Assembly (NCBI RefSeq): GCF_040717535.1
Contig: NZ_JBFEFI010000004.1
Coordinates: 62,001 to 126,000, forward strand
Source: Thalassoglobus sp. JC818
Lineage (GTDB): Bacteria; Planctomycetota; Planctomycetia; Planctomycetales; Planctomycetaceae
Direction of reading: 5' to 3'
Length of the DNA: 64,000 bases
A program made the translations under genes and the position numbers. Below, piece by piece: positions 1 through 9,206 of this stretch; within the stretch, counting starts at the first letter, position 1; each line of letters opens with the position of its first letter. The notes beneath the pieces are model-generated. The model saw nothing but the letters and a program-made list of their open reading frames with translations. It was not told the DNA's origin and made no database searches.

Positions 1-1
1 G

Positions 2-1834
2 ATGGAAATCATCTCTCAAACGGTCAAAGCGTTAGACGTTCCTAGCCCAGACTCAAGCCATATCCTGCAGAACCTGGACCGCATGCGGGTCTATCACCTT
101 TCGACACTGCAACCGGCTCCGCTTGTGGAGATCCTGACCGAAGTCGGTGACCTTTCTCCGTCGACGCGAGTTCAAGTGGATTCAGAGAACAACGCCATTA
201 TCGTCTTCGGGACGCTGGCTGATCACGTGACGATTCAGTCTCTCGTCGATCGTCTTGATGGCAGCAGTCGCAGCTTCGAAGTGATTCCACTTAGACGGCT
301 CCGAGCAGCCGAAGTCGCTGGCACAATTCAGTACATGTTTGGCGAGGAAGAGGAAGAAGACGACCAGAGCAGCCGTTCGCGATACTACTACGGCTACTAT
401 TCCAGCTACGGAAAGAACGACGAAAAGTCGAAAGATCAACGCCCCTTCAAAGTTGATGCTGACGTCGAAAACAATCGCCTGCTCGTCTGGGCGAACGAGA
501 TGGAATTCAAGGAAATCGAAAACCTCCTCTCAAAGATGGGGGAGATTTCGCTTGGGAAACCGAATCCTGCGACAGCCCGCTTGATCGATCTGCACTCAGA
601 CGAAACAGCACGCAAGATTCTCGAACGTCTTCAAAACGTCTGGGAACAGCGTCACCCAAATTCACTGCAAATCGATTCTCCGCCAGAGACGCCAGCCGAA
701 ACGGAACCAGAACAGCCAGAACCAAAGAAGGAAGCTCGACAGGAGAACACTTCACCCATCAGCTTTGCTGTTTCTGAAACCGTTCGCACGAAACCAGAGA
801 GTGAAACCGAGCTTTCCTCTGAAGAAGAAGCCCTTCTTCAAAAGATGCGCCAACTGGAAGTTGGGCCACCTGACATCCGAATTCGGCAACTCCCGGATGG
901 CCGACTCACTCTCGAGTCTGATGACACGCAAGCACTCGACGAGATTGAAATGCTGATCTCGGAACTCGTCCCCCCGGCTCCAGAGTACAAAATCTTTCAA
1001 ATCAAATACGCCTGGCCGTTCGGAATCGAACTGCTCCTCGACGATTTCTTCGATGGGAATGAAGACGAAGAGACCATTCTCGACTGGTGGGGAAATTCGG
1101 TCACTACGAACAAACAGGGACCGGAGCGACTCTCTTCAAAACGCAAGTTGCGAATCATTTCCGACGACGACTCACGCACGCTACTCGTTCAGAATGCAAC
1201 GAATGAACAACTGGCGCTCATCGAAGACCTTCTCGAAATCTACGACCGCCCGGAAACAAACGATCCACAAGCTGTCCGGTTGACGCAGATTTTTCAACTT
1301 GAGTACTCGCAAGCAGCTGTCGTCGCAGAAACGATCAAGTCGGTCTACCGCGATCTCCTCAGTTCGAATGACCCCGCGCTGCAAAACAAGAACCAGGAAG
1401 GTAAGTCTCCCCCGCAACAACAGGGAATCACATACATCCGTAGCGGTGGAAATCAGGACAAAGACGACGGCGATCCCCCGGAAGAACCCATCAAGTTCAA
1501 AGGGCTACTCTCGGTAGGTGTCGACGAATTGTCCAACACTCTCGTCATCTCCGCAGCGAGCGGGCTCATGAGTGACCTCGCGAAACTTGTGGACGTTCTC
1601 GATCAGGCAGCCCGACCCGATTTGAGTGTGCGAGTTGTCCCCGTCAATCCTGCCATGAATGCCAGTGTTCTGCGCGATCAACTCAATCAGTCGTTCGGAA
1701 TCTCAGCCAAACCTTCAGTCGGTGTCTCCTCAACGTCGGACCGAAACAAATCGCCTGAGAAACCAGAAGGTCGCGACTTCAACAACCAAGGTAAGTTCAA
1801 TCCCGGCGAGGGAAATGCGGCTCCAGCTGACTGA
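2..1834 (+). CDS. Secretin N-domain (NolW-like) repeat protein, 5' end cut by window
   Basis: The visible 610 residues hold about five NolW/secretin-N-like alpha-beta units (about residues 30-90, 95-180, 190-215, 330-420 and 425-545). Each has a pattern like 'IVFGTLADHVTIQSLVDRLD' or 'TLVVSAAS-LVDVLD'. Acidic and Gln/Pro-rich linkers separate them, with a long one at about 225-275. No C-terminal secretin pore domain is present, and the protein ends in a low-complexity tail. In secretins such units form the periplasmic vestibule; planctomycetes also carry large proteins made mainly of these units. A location outside the cytoplasmic membrane is inferred. The first ATG is at base 2, so the true start and any signal peptide probably lie upstream. 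Fold assignment is fairly sure; cellular role is unknown. Confidence 0.7.
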   Translation: MEIISQTVKALDVPSPDSSHILQNLDRMRVYHLSTLQPAPLVEILTEVGDLSPSTRVQVDSENNAIIVFGTLADHVTIQSLVDRLDGSSRSFEVIPLRRLRAAEVAGTIQYMFGEEEEEDDQSSRSRYYYGYYSSYGKNDEKSKDQRPFKVDADVENNRLLVWANEMEFKEIENLLSKMGEISLGKPNPATARLIDLHSDETARKILERLQNVWEQRHPNSLQIDSPPETPAETEPEQPEPKKEARQENTSPISFAVSETVRTKPESETELSSEEEALLQKMRQLEVGPPDIRIRQLPDGRLTLESDDTQALDEIEMLISELVPPAPEYKIFQIKYAWPFGIELLLDDFFDGNEDEETILDWWGNSVTTNKQGPERLSSKRKLRIISDDDSRTLLVQNATNEQLALIEDLLEIYDRPETNDPQAVRLTQIFQLEYSQAAVVAETIKSVYRDLLSSNDPALQNKNQEGKSPPQQQGITYIRSGGNQDKDDGDPPEEPIKFKGLLSVGVDELSNTLVISAASGLMSDLAKLVDVLDQAARPDLSVRVVPVNPAMNASVLRDQLNQSFGISAKPSVGVSSTSDRNKSPEKPEGRDFNNQGKFNPGEGNAAPAD

Positions 1835-1861
1835 TAAAACAGGAACGCATTCCGCGGATTT

Positions 1862-2263
1862 TCAGAGAACGTGGACCGCGTATTGATGCATGAGTTCTGG
1901 GATCAGAAGCAGTGCGTATGCAAGCACATCCAGTAAGAGCGCACGTTTCGGTCTCCCGTGATTCCAGTCATTCCCAGCGACGAGGAGAATCACTCCCGAC
2001 GCAAGAACAACGGGAATCATGATCACTCCGGAGAGCGTGTGGAAGCGATAATGCACTGAAGCATCGCCGGGGATGGGAAATCGCTGACAGACTCTCCAGA
2101 CGATAATCGGAAGGGAACCCAGAAAGATCCCGCCGACTCCCCAACTTAAGCCAACGCCGATCGTGCTCCAGCGAAACTTCCGCTTTGATTTTGTCGTCGA
2201 CACTTCAATGCGTTGTTCCGTATTTTCTGCTTGAACGACTTCGCGGTCAGACTCCGGATTCAT
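1862..2263 (-). CDS. Small membrane protein of unknown function
   Basis: This 133-residue protein has a polar N-terminus of about 30 residues, followed by three hydrophobic stretches (about 33-55, 70-92 and 105-125) that look like membrane helices. I recognise no catalytic motif. The ATG start sits behind a purine-rich GCGAGA stretch. It converges with the secretin-domain gene (27 bases between stops) and lies downstream of the DUF4175-like gene on the same strand, so it could be co-transcribed with it. The composition is typical of a real small integral membrane protein, but no family name can be given. Confidence 0.6.
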   Translation of the reverse strand: MNPESDREVVQAENTEQRIEVSTTKSKRKFRWSTIGVGLSWGVGGIFLGSLPIIVWRVCQRFPIPGDASVHYRFHTLSGVIMIPVVLASGVILLVAGNDWNHGRPKRALLLDVLAYALLLIPELMHQYAVHVL

Positions 2264-2375
2264 TCTCGCTGCCGATCTCGTGATGTGAACAGCATGTCAG
2301 ACTGGCTAATTTCATACGCGAGTCACTGCGATCTGTGTCTGAGCAGTGTCTCTGTCATCGCAAAGAGGAAAACCC

Positions 2376-5300
2376 TCACGGCGTTGCGGTTCGATCCGCT
2401 TTTGAAAGCTGTTCGTAGTACGAATCGAGAAGTGATCGATACTTGTCCGGAACTGGATCTCGGTCGATAGGCACGAGTCGTTCGTTCGGATCACGTCTGG
2501 CCAACTCTTCTGCGACCAGTGTCTGCAATTCGAGAAGCGGACCGTAGATCTTAGTCCGAACCATTTCCCAGTCTGGCTGTTTGGAATGCCGTTTGACATC
2601 GACACGAACCTTGCGGGCTTCGTCTCGAATCTGAGCCACGCGAGATCTTAGCTCGGGAGTGGTGACCATTTCTTCAACGTCTCTCATGCGATCGGACCAT
2701 TCGACGTACTCATCGCCCGTCAACGGGAGAGAAACGTTTCTTGGGGCTCCGCCATCTTCGTCCCCGCCGGTTTCCTGAAATAGCGATCCCAACTGAGTGG
2801 CCAGATCCCCGCCATTGCGACGTCCGCCTCCCTGTTGCTGACCTCCCTGTTGCTGACCTCCCTGTTGTCCCTGCTGTTGTCCCTGCTGCTGTTGTCCCTG
2901 CTGCTGTTGACCCTGCTGCTGTTGACCCGGTTGTTGCTGTCCCGGTTGTTGCTGTCCCGGTTGTTGCTGTCCCGGTTGTTGCTGTCCCGGTTGTTGTTGA
3001 CCCGGTTGTTGTTGACCCGGTTGTTGTTGACCCGGTTGTTGTTGACCCGGTTGTTGTTGACCCGGTTGTTGTTGACCCGGTTGTTGTTGACCCGGTTGTT
3101 GTTGACCCGGTTGCTGCTGACCCGGTTGCTGTTGACCCGGTTGCTGCTGACCCGGTTGCTGTTGAGTTGCGTTCGGGTCCTGTTCGAGTTCAGATTCGAT
3201 CGCCCGTGTGAGATCTTCCAACTCCTCGTTTGCGAGTGCGAGGGCTTCCGTTTCGTCTCCGAGAATTCTCTCAGCTGCGTTTTCAACTCCTCGCTGCAGA
3301 CGCTCGATACCTTGCCTTGCCTGTTGCTCCTGTTCTCGAGCCTCTTCGTCGAGGCCGTACCGTTGAAGCTGGGCTGCGCCTCGCAATGCTTCCTCGGGTT
3401 CGTAGCGTCGCAAGTCGCGAAGAGTTTCGTAGAGACTGTCAGACAAGAGTGGTTCTGTATTTTCGGCGTCTTGAATGAGTTCACGCGTCCGGTCGAGGGT
3501 TTCTCCGAGACGATCACCTTGTGCTTCCAACGCTTCCGTAACTTCTCGCGAGACCTCCTGCGGTTCTGGATCTCGCAGGCTGGGACGCTGGTCGAGTTGT
3601 GATTCCGTCGACGGCTGCATCATCCGTTCGATTTCCTGCTGTTCCTGAGCGAGATTGCGAACATCATCTCTCAAGTCTCGAATCGCTTCGTCGAACTGCC
3701 CTGCATTCTCGCGACGGAAATCTTCCTTGAGTTCTTCAAGCTCACGCTGTGCGCGGGTCCCTTCGGCGATGGCTTTGGATGTTTGATTTTGTTGCAGGGC
3801 TTCCGATGCCTGCAGGAGTCGTTCGCGAGTTTGATCGACCTGCTCTCGCGCTTCTGCCATACGCTGGCGATTCTCTTCCTGGCTCATTCGCTCGCGAAGC
3901 TCGTCGAGGTTTCGCAGCATCTCCTGCTGTTCTTCCTGCAAGCGTTTGAGCTGACGTTCGAGTTCCTCGCGCTGCTCGGGATCTTCGGTCTGCTGCAACT
4001 GGTTCTCGAGTTCCCTGAGTTTCTGATTCAGGTCTTCCTGTCTGCGAGCAAGCTCACGCAATCGGTTGAGAACTTGAAGTGTTTCGCGTTGCTCGGCCTG
4101 CTGCTCTTGTCGCTGTGCTTGACGTTCGGTTTCGTAGCGGTTTCGATCGTTCTTCAACTCGAGCGAATTCATCTGACGATTCATTCGCTGTTGCTGTGAT
4201 TGACTCTGACTGCTCTGAGCCTGACTCTGCTGAACCTGTTTCTCACGCGAATTCAAACGCAGCAGAGCACGATAAGCGGCCTGAGCTGCTGACCGCCCTT
4301 GCGGGAGCGATTCTAGTTTCTCGTTGGCGATTCCATCGGCGAAGTGCCGAGAAGCACTGACCATCGCATCGATGGCTTCCTGCAAGTGCTGTTTCATGAC
4401 TTCATCCTCTAACGATTCCATCATCTCTTCGGCCAAGCCGATGGCTTGCTCTTGCGACTCAAAGAGGACTTCCATCCCGGGAAGAAATTGACTCGTCGGC
4501 TCGGGCCGGTTTTCTGAACGAATCAAGTTCCAGGAAGCAGTCACGATTTGCCGTTGAATTTCGACGAGCTTGCCCGACTCTCCCCCCTGTTGTTGCTGCT
4601 GCTGTTGTTGTTGCTGTCCACTTTGGGATGCCGCCTGTCGGAAGATTTCTTCAAAAGGTCGCACCTCAGAGAAGAAGATATCGCTGAACGCACGACGCAC
4701 GTTTCCGTCGGGGCCGATGTCATCTGCGTAGAAGTAATAGGAGATGAGTTGGTTGGGAACGACATCTAATTCCTCGACGAAGACTGTATGGTCCATGGCA
4801 CGTCGTTCGTCGCGTTCCGCTTTGCCGCCCAGTTCCAGCTCTTCCGATTCTCCATCCGGACGTTCATAGATGAGGCCATACTTGAGCAGGCCGTAGTCAT
4901 CTGAGGCATTGGCTTGCAGGACCAACTCTTCGATCGGCGATACACGCACGTCTCGCTTGGGAAAGACAACTTGCAGGTCGGCTGGGTGATTCGGAAGGAC
5001 TTGAAACACGAACTCCGGAACAGTTCGGTTCACGCGTCCCTGCTGGTCAATCAGTTCCAGCTTGTAGCGATACTTCTGTGGGTCTTCCGCGTTCCAGGTC
5101 AATGATCTTTTGACCGAGTCGCTTCCATCTTCGATCAGCTCCAGTCGGTTGCCTTCATCGTCGATCAGCGCGGCGCTCTGCAAATCTTTATTGAGTGCAA
5201 AGCTGAGATCGAGCTTTGAGCCTTCGACCAGGCTGACGCGTCGAACATCGTCGAGGTGTTTTTCGTCGAGACCTGTGAATTCCGGAAAGTGAATGTCGGC

Positions 5301-6134
5301 ATCTGCACGCAACAGTTCCGGATAGGTAAATGTCGTGATCGAAAACTCAGAAGATGTCTGGTCCGAGTAAACGATTTGATACGTCATATCCTGATCGACA
5401 TCCGCCAGCCGTCCTCCAAAGACGGGATCGTCGAGGCTCTTGCGCATCGGGATTGATAACGTCTCGCCGTTTTGTTTGGTCGCGATGAGAGAGACTTCGT
5501 CGGGCAGTGCTTGTGGAAATCGTGCGAGGACGAGGAGGCTCGCCCCTCTTTCGACCTCTGCGTCTCCAGGTTCGACCACAAGCTCGAAGAGCTGCTGGGA
5601 TGTCGCTGGTGATTGATCGTTGATGTCGGCGATGCGAGCTTCGGTTGTCTTTTGATTCCACGGACCGGTGAAAAGAGGGACGAGGCACAGAATCATCGCG
5701 AGGATTCGCAACAACTGCAGCCCCCAGATGCCTTTCACCGACTTTGCCCAATCGGCCTGATAGTTGTGTCGAAGGACTTCAGTGAACAACTCTGATTGTA
5801 GAAAGCTGAAACCCGATGTCTCCGCACTCGGATGCTGTTGAACAGCGGCCAGCAGACGGGTGTCGAGTTCCGGAAAATTCCGCTCGACTTGAAGAGCTGC
5901 CTGATGACGATCGTCTGTGCGGGGACGACCCGCGATCCAGCCGATCAACATCGCCAGTGGTGCTCCCAGAATGAACAGCTTCATCATCTCCGCTGTTCGA
6001 TCTCCTGCGACTGCCATCGCAAGCAGCAGAACTGCCAGAAGTGCCCAAATCAGTAAAGATGCTCGAATGGCCCTGAGTCGTCTAATCCGTCGAGCAACTT
6101 CATCGACTCGATGGAACAATCGGGACTCTGACAT
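2376..6134 (-). CDS. DUF4175-like membrane protein with coiled coil and QQQPG repeats
   Basis: A 1252-residue protein. Two transmembrane helices lie at about 25-68 and a third at about 145-165, the arrangement of the DUF4175 family found in planctomycetes and other bacteria. A beta-rich region follows (about 170-490), then poly-Gln at about 500, then a long Gln/Glu/Arg-rich coiled coil (about 600-960). Sixteen QQQPG pentapeptides lie near residues 990-1070, followed by a Gly/Gln stretch and a folded C-terminus (about 1115-1252). The body is probably extracytoplasmic or cell-envelope located, but the function is unknown. The start is the ATG after a GAGAGAGCGAGA purine run. Opposite-strand frames through the repeat are artefacts of its 15-base period. 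Confidence 0.75.
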   Translation of the reverse strand: MSESRLFHRVDEVARRIRRLRAIRASLLIWALLAVLLLAMAVAGDRTAEMMKLFILGAPLAMLIGWIAGRPRTDDRHQAALQVERNFPELDTRLLAAVQQHPSAETSGFSFLQSELFTEVLRHNYQADWAKSVKGIWGLQLLRILAMILCLVPLFTGPWNQKTTEARIADINDQSPATSQQLFELVVEPGDAEVERGASLLVLARFPQALPDEVSLIATKQNGETLSIPMRKSLDDPVFGGRLADVDQDMTYQIVYSDQTSSEFSITTFTYPELLRADADIHFPEFTGLDEKHLDDVRRVSLVEGSKLDLSFALNKDLQSAALIDDEGNRLELIEDGSDSVKRSLTWNAEDPQKYRYKLELIDQQGRVNRTVPEFVFQVLPNHPADLQVVFPKRDVRVSPIEELVLQANASDDYGLLKYGLIYERPDGESEELELGGKAERDERRAMDHTVFVEELDVVPNQLISYYFYADDIGPDGNVRRAFSDIFFSEVRPFEEIFRQAASQSGQQQQQQQQQQGGESGKLVEIQRQIVTASWNLIRSENRPEPTSQFLPGMEVLFESQEQAIGLAEEMMESLEDEVMKQHLQEAIDAMVSASRHFADGIANEKLESLPQGRSAAQAAYRALLRLNSREKQVQQSQAQSSQSQSQQQRMNRQMNSLELKNDRNRYETERQAQRQEQQAEQRETLQVLNRLRELARRQEDLNQKLRELENQLQQTEDPEQREELERQLKRLQEEQQEMLRNLDELRERMSQEENRQRMAEAREQVDQTRERLLQASEALQQNQTSKAIAEGTRAQRELEELKEDFRRENAGQFDEAIRDLRDDVRNLAQEQQEIERMMQPSTESQLDQRPSLRDPEPQEVSREVTEALEAQGDRLGETLDRTRELIQDAENTEPLLSDSLYETLRDLRRYEPEEALRGAAQLQRYGLDEEAREQEQQARQGIERLQRGVENAAERILGDETEALALANEELEDLTRAIESELEQDPNATQQQPGQQQPGQQQPGQQQPGQQQPGQQQPGQQQPGQQQPGQQQPGQQQPGQQQPGQQQPGQQQPGQQQPGQQQPGQQQPGQQQQGQQQQGQQQQGQQQGQQGGQQQGGQQQGGGRRNGGDLATQLGSLFQETGGDEDGGAPRNVSLPLTGDEYVEWSDRMRDVEEMVTTPELRSRVAQIRDEARKVRVDVKRHSKQPDWEMVRTKIYGPLLELQTLVAEELARRDPNERLVPIDRDPVPDKYRSLLDSYYEQLSKADRTATP
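2926..3165 (-). repeat. 15-bp tandem repeat, 16 units, encoding QQQPG
   Basis: Sixteen consecutive 15-base units reading CCCGGTTGTTGYTGW on the + strand are all in frame with the minus-strand gene. Units differ only at third positions (TTGTTGCTG, TTGTTGTTG, TTGCTGCTG), in blocks, which suggests recent expansion by slippage. A degenerate CCCTGCTGCTGTTG flank extends the array towards 2880 and encodes QQQQG. The encoded segment is probably a flexible disordered linker. Confidence 0.95.
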
Positions 6135-6540
6135 GGCGTCTCGCTCTCTCGGGTGCCTGCCGACTAAATGACGTATCCGCGCTGTGAATATCTTATCGCG
6201 GGGATTTTCGAATTCACAGGGGAATCATGGGCTGCTGTGCGAATCACAACGACTCTACCTGCGACGAGAGTCCGCTCTGAATCATCGACGGGGAAGACTT
6301 TGCGGGTTTTATGGCAGTTCCTCACATTTCCTGTCCGTCGATCTGGAGATTGATCACTTCTGACTCAAGATCCACAAATTTTCGCGATAAGCTAGACGGA
6401 ACACTTGAAACCAACCATCCAACAGCATTTCCTCATTACGTGATTGAAATCAGCAAAATGATTTGGCACGATGGGGATGTGTGTGAATCAAGACGATTCT
6501 TTGGATCCGATTTGATTTGACACAAACGAGGAGAGTTCTC
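6135..6540. other. Divergent intergenic region (406 bp)
   Basis: This region separates the divergent DUF4175-like and YTV genes and must hold both promoters and leaders. I saw no convincing short gene, riboswitch or RNA. The only clear signal is the ribosome binding site GAGGAG just before the YTV start. Confidence 0.5.
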
Positions 6541-7896
6541 ATGAAGACTGTGTTGTGGGGAGTCGCGACCCTGGCTTTCGCGATCTCCGGGAGCACCACA
6601 GCGAACGCCGGCTGGTTTGCTGGAACCGTCGGCTACAATTCTTGCCCGGTCACATGCTGTCAGCCAACATCATGCTACACCGCGTGCAAGGTTGAGCGCG
6701 AAACGTGCTACCGAACTGTCTACGATCAGGTTTGCGAGCCTGTTCAGGAAACATGTTACCGAACCGTCTGCGAAACCGTTTTCGAAGACGTACAGGAAAC
6801 CTGCTATCGAAACGTCGTCGAGACCGGGTGTCGTGAAGAAGAGTATCAAGTCTCTCGACCGGTCTACGAAACTGCTTTCCAGGAAAGAGAATACACCGTC
6901 CAACGACCTGTCTTCGAAACTTCGTACCGCGAAGAGTCGTATCAGGTTCGTAAGCCGGTCTGGGAAACCGTCAACCGACAAGTCACTCGCACTGTGATGC
7001 GACCTGTCACGCGGACTGTGAACCGTCAGGTGACTCGAACAGTCATGCGACAAGTCACGGAAACCGTCAATCAAGAGCGATGCTACACCGTGATGCGACC
7101 GGTCACGACTTATCGTCCGGTTCAGCGCGTCGTGCCTGTCACAGTCAATCAGCAGGTTTACCGTCCGGGACCGTTGGTCTGGGGACGCAAGCCAGGACTC
7201 TGCGGATGTCCGATTCCGTGCCTGACTCGCTGTCCGGGAACAATGGCGACAGTCCAGCGCGTCTGTCCACAAGTCGTCACCGAACAAGTCGCCTGTACGA
7301 CTCTTGTTCCTCAAGTCGTCCGTCAGAACTGCCCCGTTCAGGTCTGCCGCATGGTGCCGGAACAAGTTGTTGAAAACTGCCCGATTCAGGTTTGCGAAAT
7401 GGTTCCCGAACAAGTTGTCGAGAACTGCCCAGTCCGCGTCTGCAAATGGGTTTGCGAAACTCAGACACGCAAGATTCCGGTTCAGACCTGCCGCATGGTG
7501 AACGAAGTCAAAACCTGCCGCATTCCGATCCAAACTTGCCGCATGGTGACAGAAACTCTGACACGAAAAGTGCCAGTTTGCACAACCAAGCGAGTTGCTT
7601 ATCAGGTGACACGCAAAGTGGCTCGACCAGTCACACGACAGGAACCATACACCGTCACTCGAATGGTTTCGAAACTCGTTCCACGAGAAGTTGCGTACGA
7701 AGTCTGCCGCTTCGTTCCCGTTCAGCAATGTTCCTCAATTCAACCTTGCGGAAACTGTGGCGGATGTGCGAACGGAGACTGCGGAGTGATTCAGCAGGAA
7801 GTTGGAAAACCGATCGCTCCTGAAGCCGACCCAACTTTCGAAGCTCCTGAAGAATCAGGACCAGACGTCAGCCCTGTCCCGGGGGACTCTGTCTAA
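6541..7896 (+). CDS. Cysteine-rich YTV-motif protein (planctomycete envelope protein)
   Basis: A signal peptide (MKTVLWGVATLAFAIS...TANA) precedes about 425 residues with roughly 35 cysteines. The chain is built from short degenerate units such as 'ETCYRTV', 'QVTRTVMRPV' and 'VVENCPIQVC', with YTV at three or more places. This matches the YTV family described from planctomycete cell-wall proteomes (Rhodopirellula). Export and disulfide cross-linking in the protein-rich wall is the likely role. The ATG at 6541 is chosen because GAGGAG lies 6-8 bases upstream and the signal peptide begins there; a TTG at 6517 is in frame but has no such support. The final 50 residues are acidic and proline-rich. 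A long opposite-strand frame here is a shadow of the repeats. Confidence 0.85.
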   Translation: MKTVLWGVATLAFAISGSTTANAGWFAGTVGYNSCPVTCCQPTSCYTACKVERETCYRTVYDQVCEPVQETCYRTVCETVFEDVQETCYRNVVETGCREEEYQVSRPVYETAFQEREYTVQRPVFETSYREESYQVRKPVWETVNRQVTRTVMRPVTRTVNRQVTRTVMRQVTETVNQERCYTVMRPVTTYRPVQRVVPVTVNQQVYRPGPLVWGRKPGLCGCPIPCLTRCPGTMATVQRVCPQVVTEQVACTTLVPQVVRQNCPVQVCRMVPEQVVENCPIQVCEMVPEQVVENCPVRVCKWVCETQTRKIPVQTCRMVNEVKTCRIPIQTCRMVTETLTRKVPVCTTKRVAYQVTRKVARPVTRQEPYTVTRMVSKLVPREVAYEVCRFVPVQQCSSIQPCGNCGGCANGDCGVIQQEVGKPIAPEADPTFEAPEESGPDVSPVPGDSV

Positions 7897-7926
7897 AGTT
7901 TCCTCAATTGCGGGAAACATCGATTC

Positions 7927-7970
7927 GCACGAGCAACTCTCGACTGAGAATTGCTCGTGCGTTTTTTGTT
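7927..7970 (+). terminator. Rho-independent terminator after YTV gene
   Basis: A 10-bp perfect stem GCACGAGCAA / TTGCTCGTGC with partial inner pairing is followed by GTTTTTTG. It lies 30 bases past the YTV stop. Confidence 0.85.
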
Positions 7971-8153
7971 ATCCGCAACTGCTCAAATTGGCCTGAACCC
8001 CTTGATCCGCTGCTGTGTTTCCTCTTCTGAGATCTGGGGCAATTGTGCGTTTCTTTGCGAAAATTGGAGCGGGTCGCTGCAACCATCTCGCTGTCTGTCA
8101 TATTCTGACGCCCGGTTGATTGAATGCGTCCCTCCCCTGAAAGCTTTCCCTGA

Positions 8154-8993
8154 ATGATCGAAAACCTGCCGCTGAAATCCATCGAGCATGGTGGACTCAC
8201 GATTGAAGGCTACTCACGAGCTGCGGTCCAGACGTACTGGCGAATCCCCGAGCTGAAAGTTGGATTCGACCTGGGGGGCAGTCCGTGGTCTTTTATGGGA
8301 ACGCAAACGTTCTTCATTTCGCATGCGCACCTCGACCACATGGCAGCTTTGCCGGCTTATGTTGCTCGACGCCGCATGATGAAAATGGAACCGCCCACGA
8401 TTTACGTTCCGGCTGCGGTGGCTGAATCTGTTCAGAAGATGCTTCGATCATGGCAGAAACTTGATCGTGGCCGAATGATCTGTCAGCTCGTCGGTGCAGA
8501 GCCCGGAATGGAGTACGAACTCTCTCGCGAACACGTCGTGACCACTTTTGCGACCAAACACACCGTGCCGTCACTTGGATATGTCGTCTGGGAACGACGG
8601 AAGAAGCTGAAGCCGGAGTATCAGAACCTTTCCGGAACCGAAATTCGAGATCTGCGGATGAAAGGGATCGAAGTCAGTGCCGAGATTCGCATGCCGATCG
8701 TTTGCTATTGTGGCGACACTGCCCCGCAAGGGCTGGACCACTGCGACGCGGTCTTTCAGTCGAAGATCCTGATCACGGAGCTGACGTTCTTCCGGCCTGA
8801 GCATCGCAAGGAGAAGATTCACAAATTCGGCCACACCCATCTCGACGATTTGATCGAACGGGCTGATCGGTTTGAAAACGAACTCGTCATTCTCGGCCAT
8901 TTCAGCACACGCTATCACGAAGAACAAATCCGCAGAGCGGTCGAAAAGCGATTGCCCGAGAACCTCAAGAAACGAGCCATGCTTTGGCTCTGA
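8154..8993 (+). CDS. RNase Z-like metallo-beta-lactamase-fold hydrolase
   Basis: A 279-residue cytoplasmic protein with the metal-binding signature HAHLDH (H57, H59, D61, H62) after a beta-strand 'TFFISHAHL'. Later metal ligands are plausible at 'CYCGDT' (about 183) and 'LGHFSTRY' (about 250). The order and length fit the RNase Z/ElaC-like branch of the metallo-beta-lactamase fold, whose members mature tRNA 3' ends or hydrolyse other phosphodiesters or esters. Bacterial RNase Z is usually a little longer (about 300) with an exosite arm that I do not clearly see, so the substrate is left open. It is a single gene with its own leader, 183 bases after the YTV terminator. Confidence 0.75.
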   Translation: MIENLPLKSIEHGGLTIEGYSRAAVQTYWRIPELKVGFDLGGSPWSFMGTQTFFISHAHLDHMAALPAYVARRRMMKMEPPTIYVPAAVAESVQKMLRSWQKLDRGRMICQLVGAEPGMEYELSREHVVTTFATKHTVPSLGYVVWERRKKLKPEYQNLSGTEIRDLRMKGIEVSAEIRMPIVCYCGDTAPQGLDHCDAVFQSKILITELTFFRPEHRKEKIHKFGHTHLDDLIERADRFENELVILGHFSTRYHEEQIRRAVEKRLPENLKKRAMLWL

Positions 8994-9048
8994 CGGAAGC
9001 GAACTGCTTTCATCTTCACTCTCATTGCCTAAAGCAACTTCAGCTTTA

Positions 9049-9135
9049 GTTTGCACTTTCTCGCACGAGCAAACACAGCCGTCAACTTGATGAAACAACC
9101 TCAAGCGAATGCACCGGAAAAAACAATTTGCTCTA
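9049..9135 (-). repeat. Dispersed intergenic repeat, copy A (degenerate)
   Basis: Read on the minus strand it begins TAGAGCAAATTGTTTTTTC and ends CTCGTGCGAGAAAGTGCAAAC. It aligns along its length with copies at 23445-23525, 35172-35257 and 44394-44479. This copy is the most diverged and lies just beyond the glyA terminator, reading in the glyA direction. Confidence 0.7.
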
Positions 9136-9141
9136 CGCAAA

Positions 9142-9180
9142 AATCCCCCGATCGATTGGTGATTCGATCGAGGGATTGTT
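9142..9180. terminator. Bidirectional terminator downstream of glyA
   Basis: A 14-bp stem AATCCCCCGATCGA / TCGATCGAGGGATT with one mismatch is flanked by an A-run on the left and GTTTTG on the right. It can serve minus-strand glyA and plus-strand transcription from the hydrolase gene. Confidence 0.8.
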
Positions 9181-9206
9181 TTGTCAGTCAACTGTTCATT
9201 CGAGAA

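Noticed and set aside
2926-3165. Possible CRISPR-like array
   Set aside because: Units are contiguous 15-mers with no spacers and remain in frame within a protein gene.
2741-3602. Long plus-strand open frames across the QQQPG repeat
   Set aside because: They exist because a 15-base repeat without stops is open in several frames. The encoded low-complexity (PVV/LLL-rich) chains have no start context, and the minus-strand gene explains the region.
6670-7728. 352-codon minus-strand frame inside the YTV gene
   Set aside because: It is a shadow of the repetitive Cys/Thr/Val codons. Its composition (His/Asn/Asp/Arg-rich) is not protein-like, and the plus-strand gene has a signal peptide, ribosome binding site and terminator.
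9050-9070. Terminator role for the CGCACGAGCAA word shared by the YTV terminator and repeat copies A and B
   Set aside because: The shared word is only about 10 bases. In the YTV terminator it is part of a true stem with T-run, whereas in the repeat copies no second arm follows, so the similarity may be chance.
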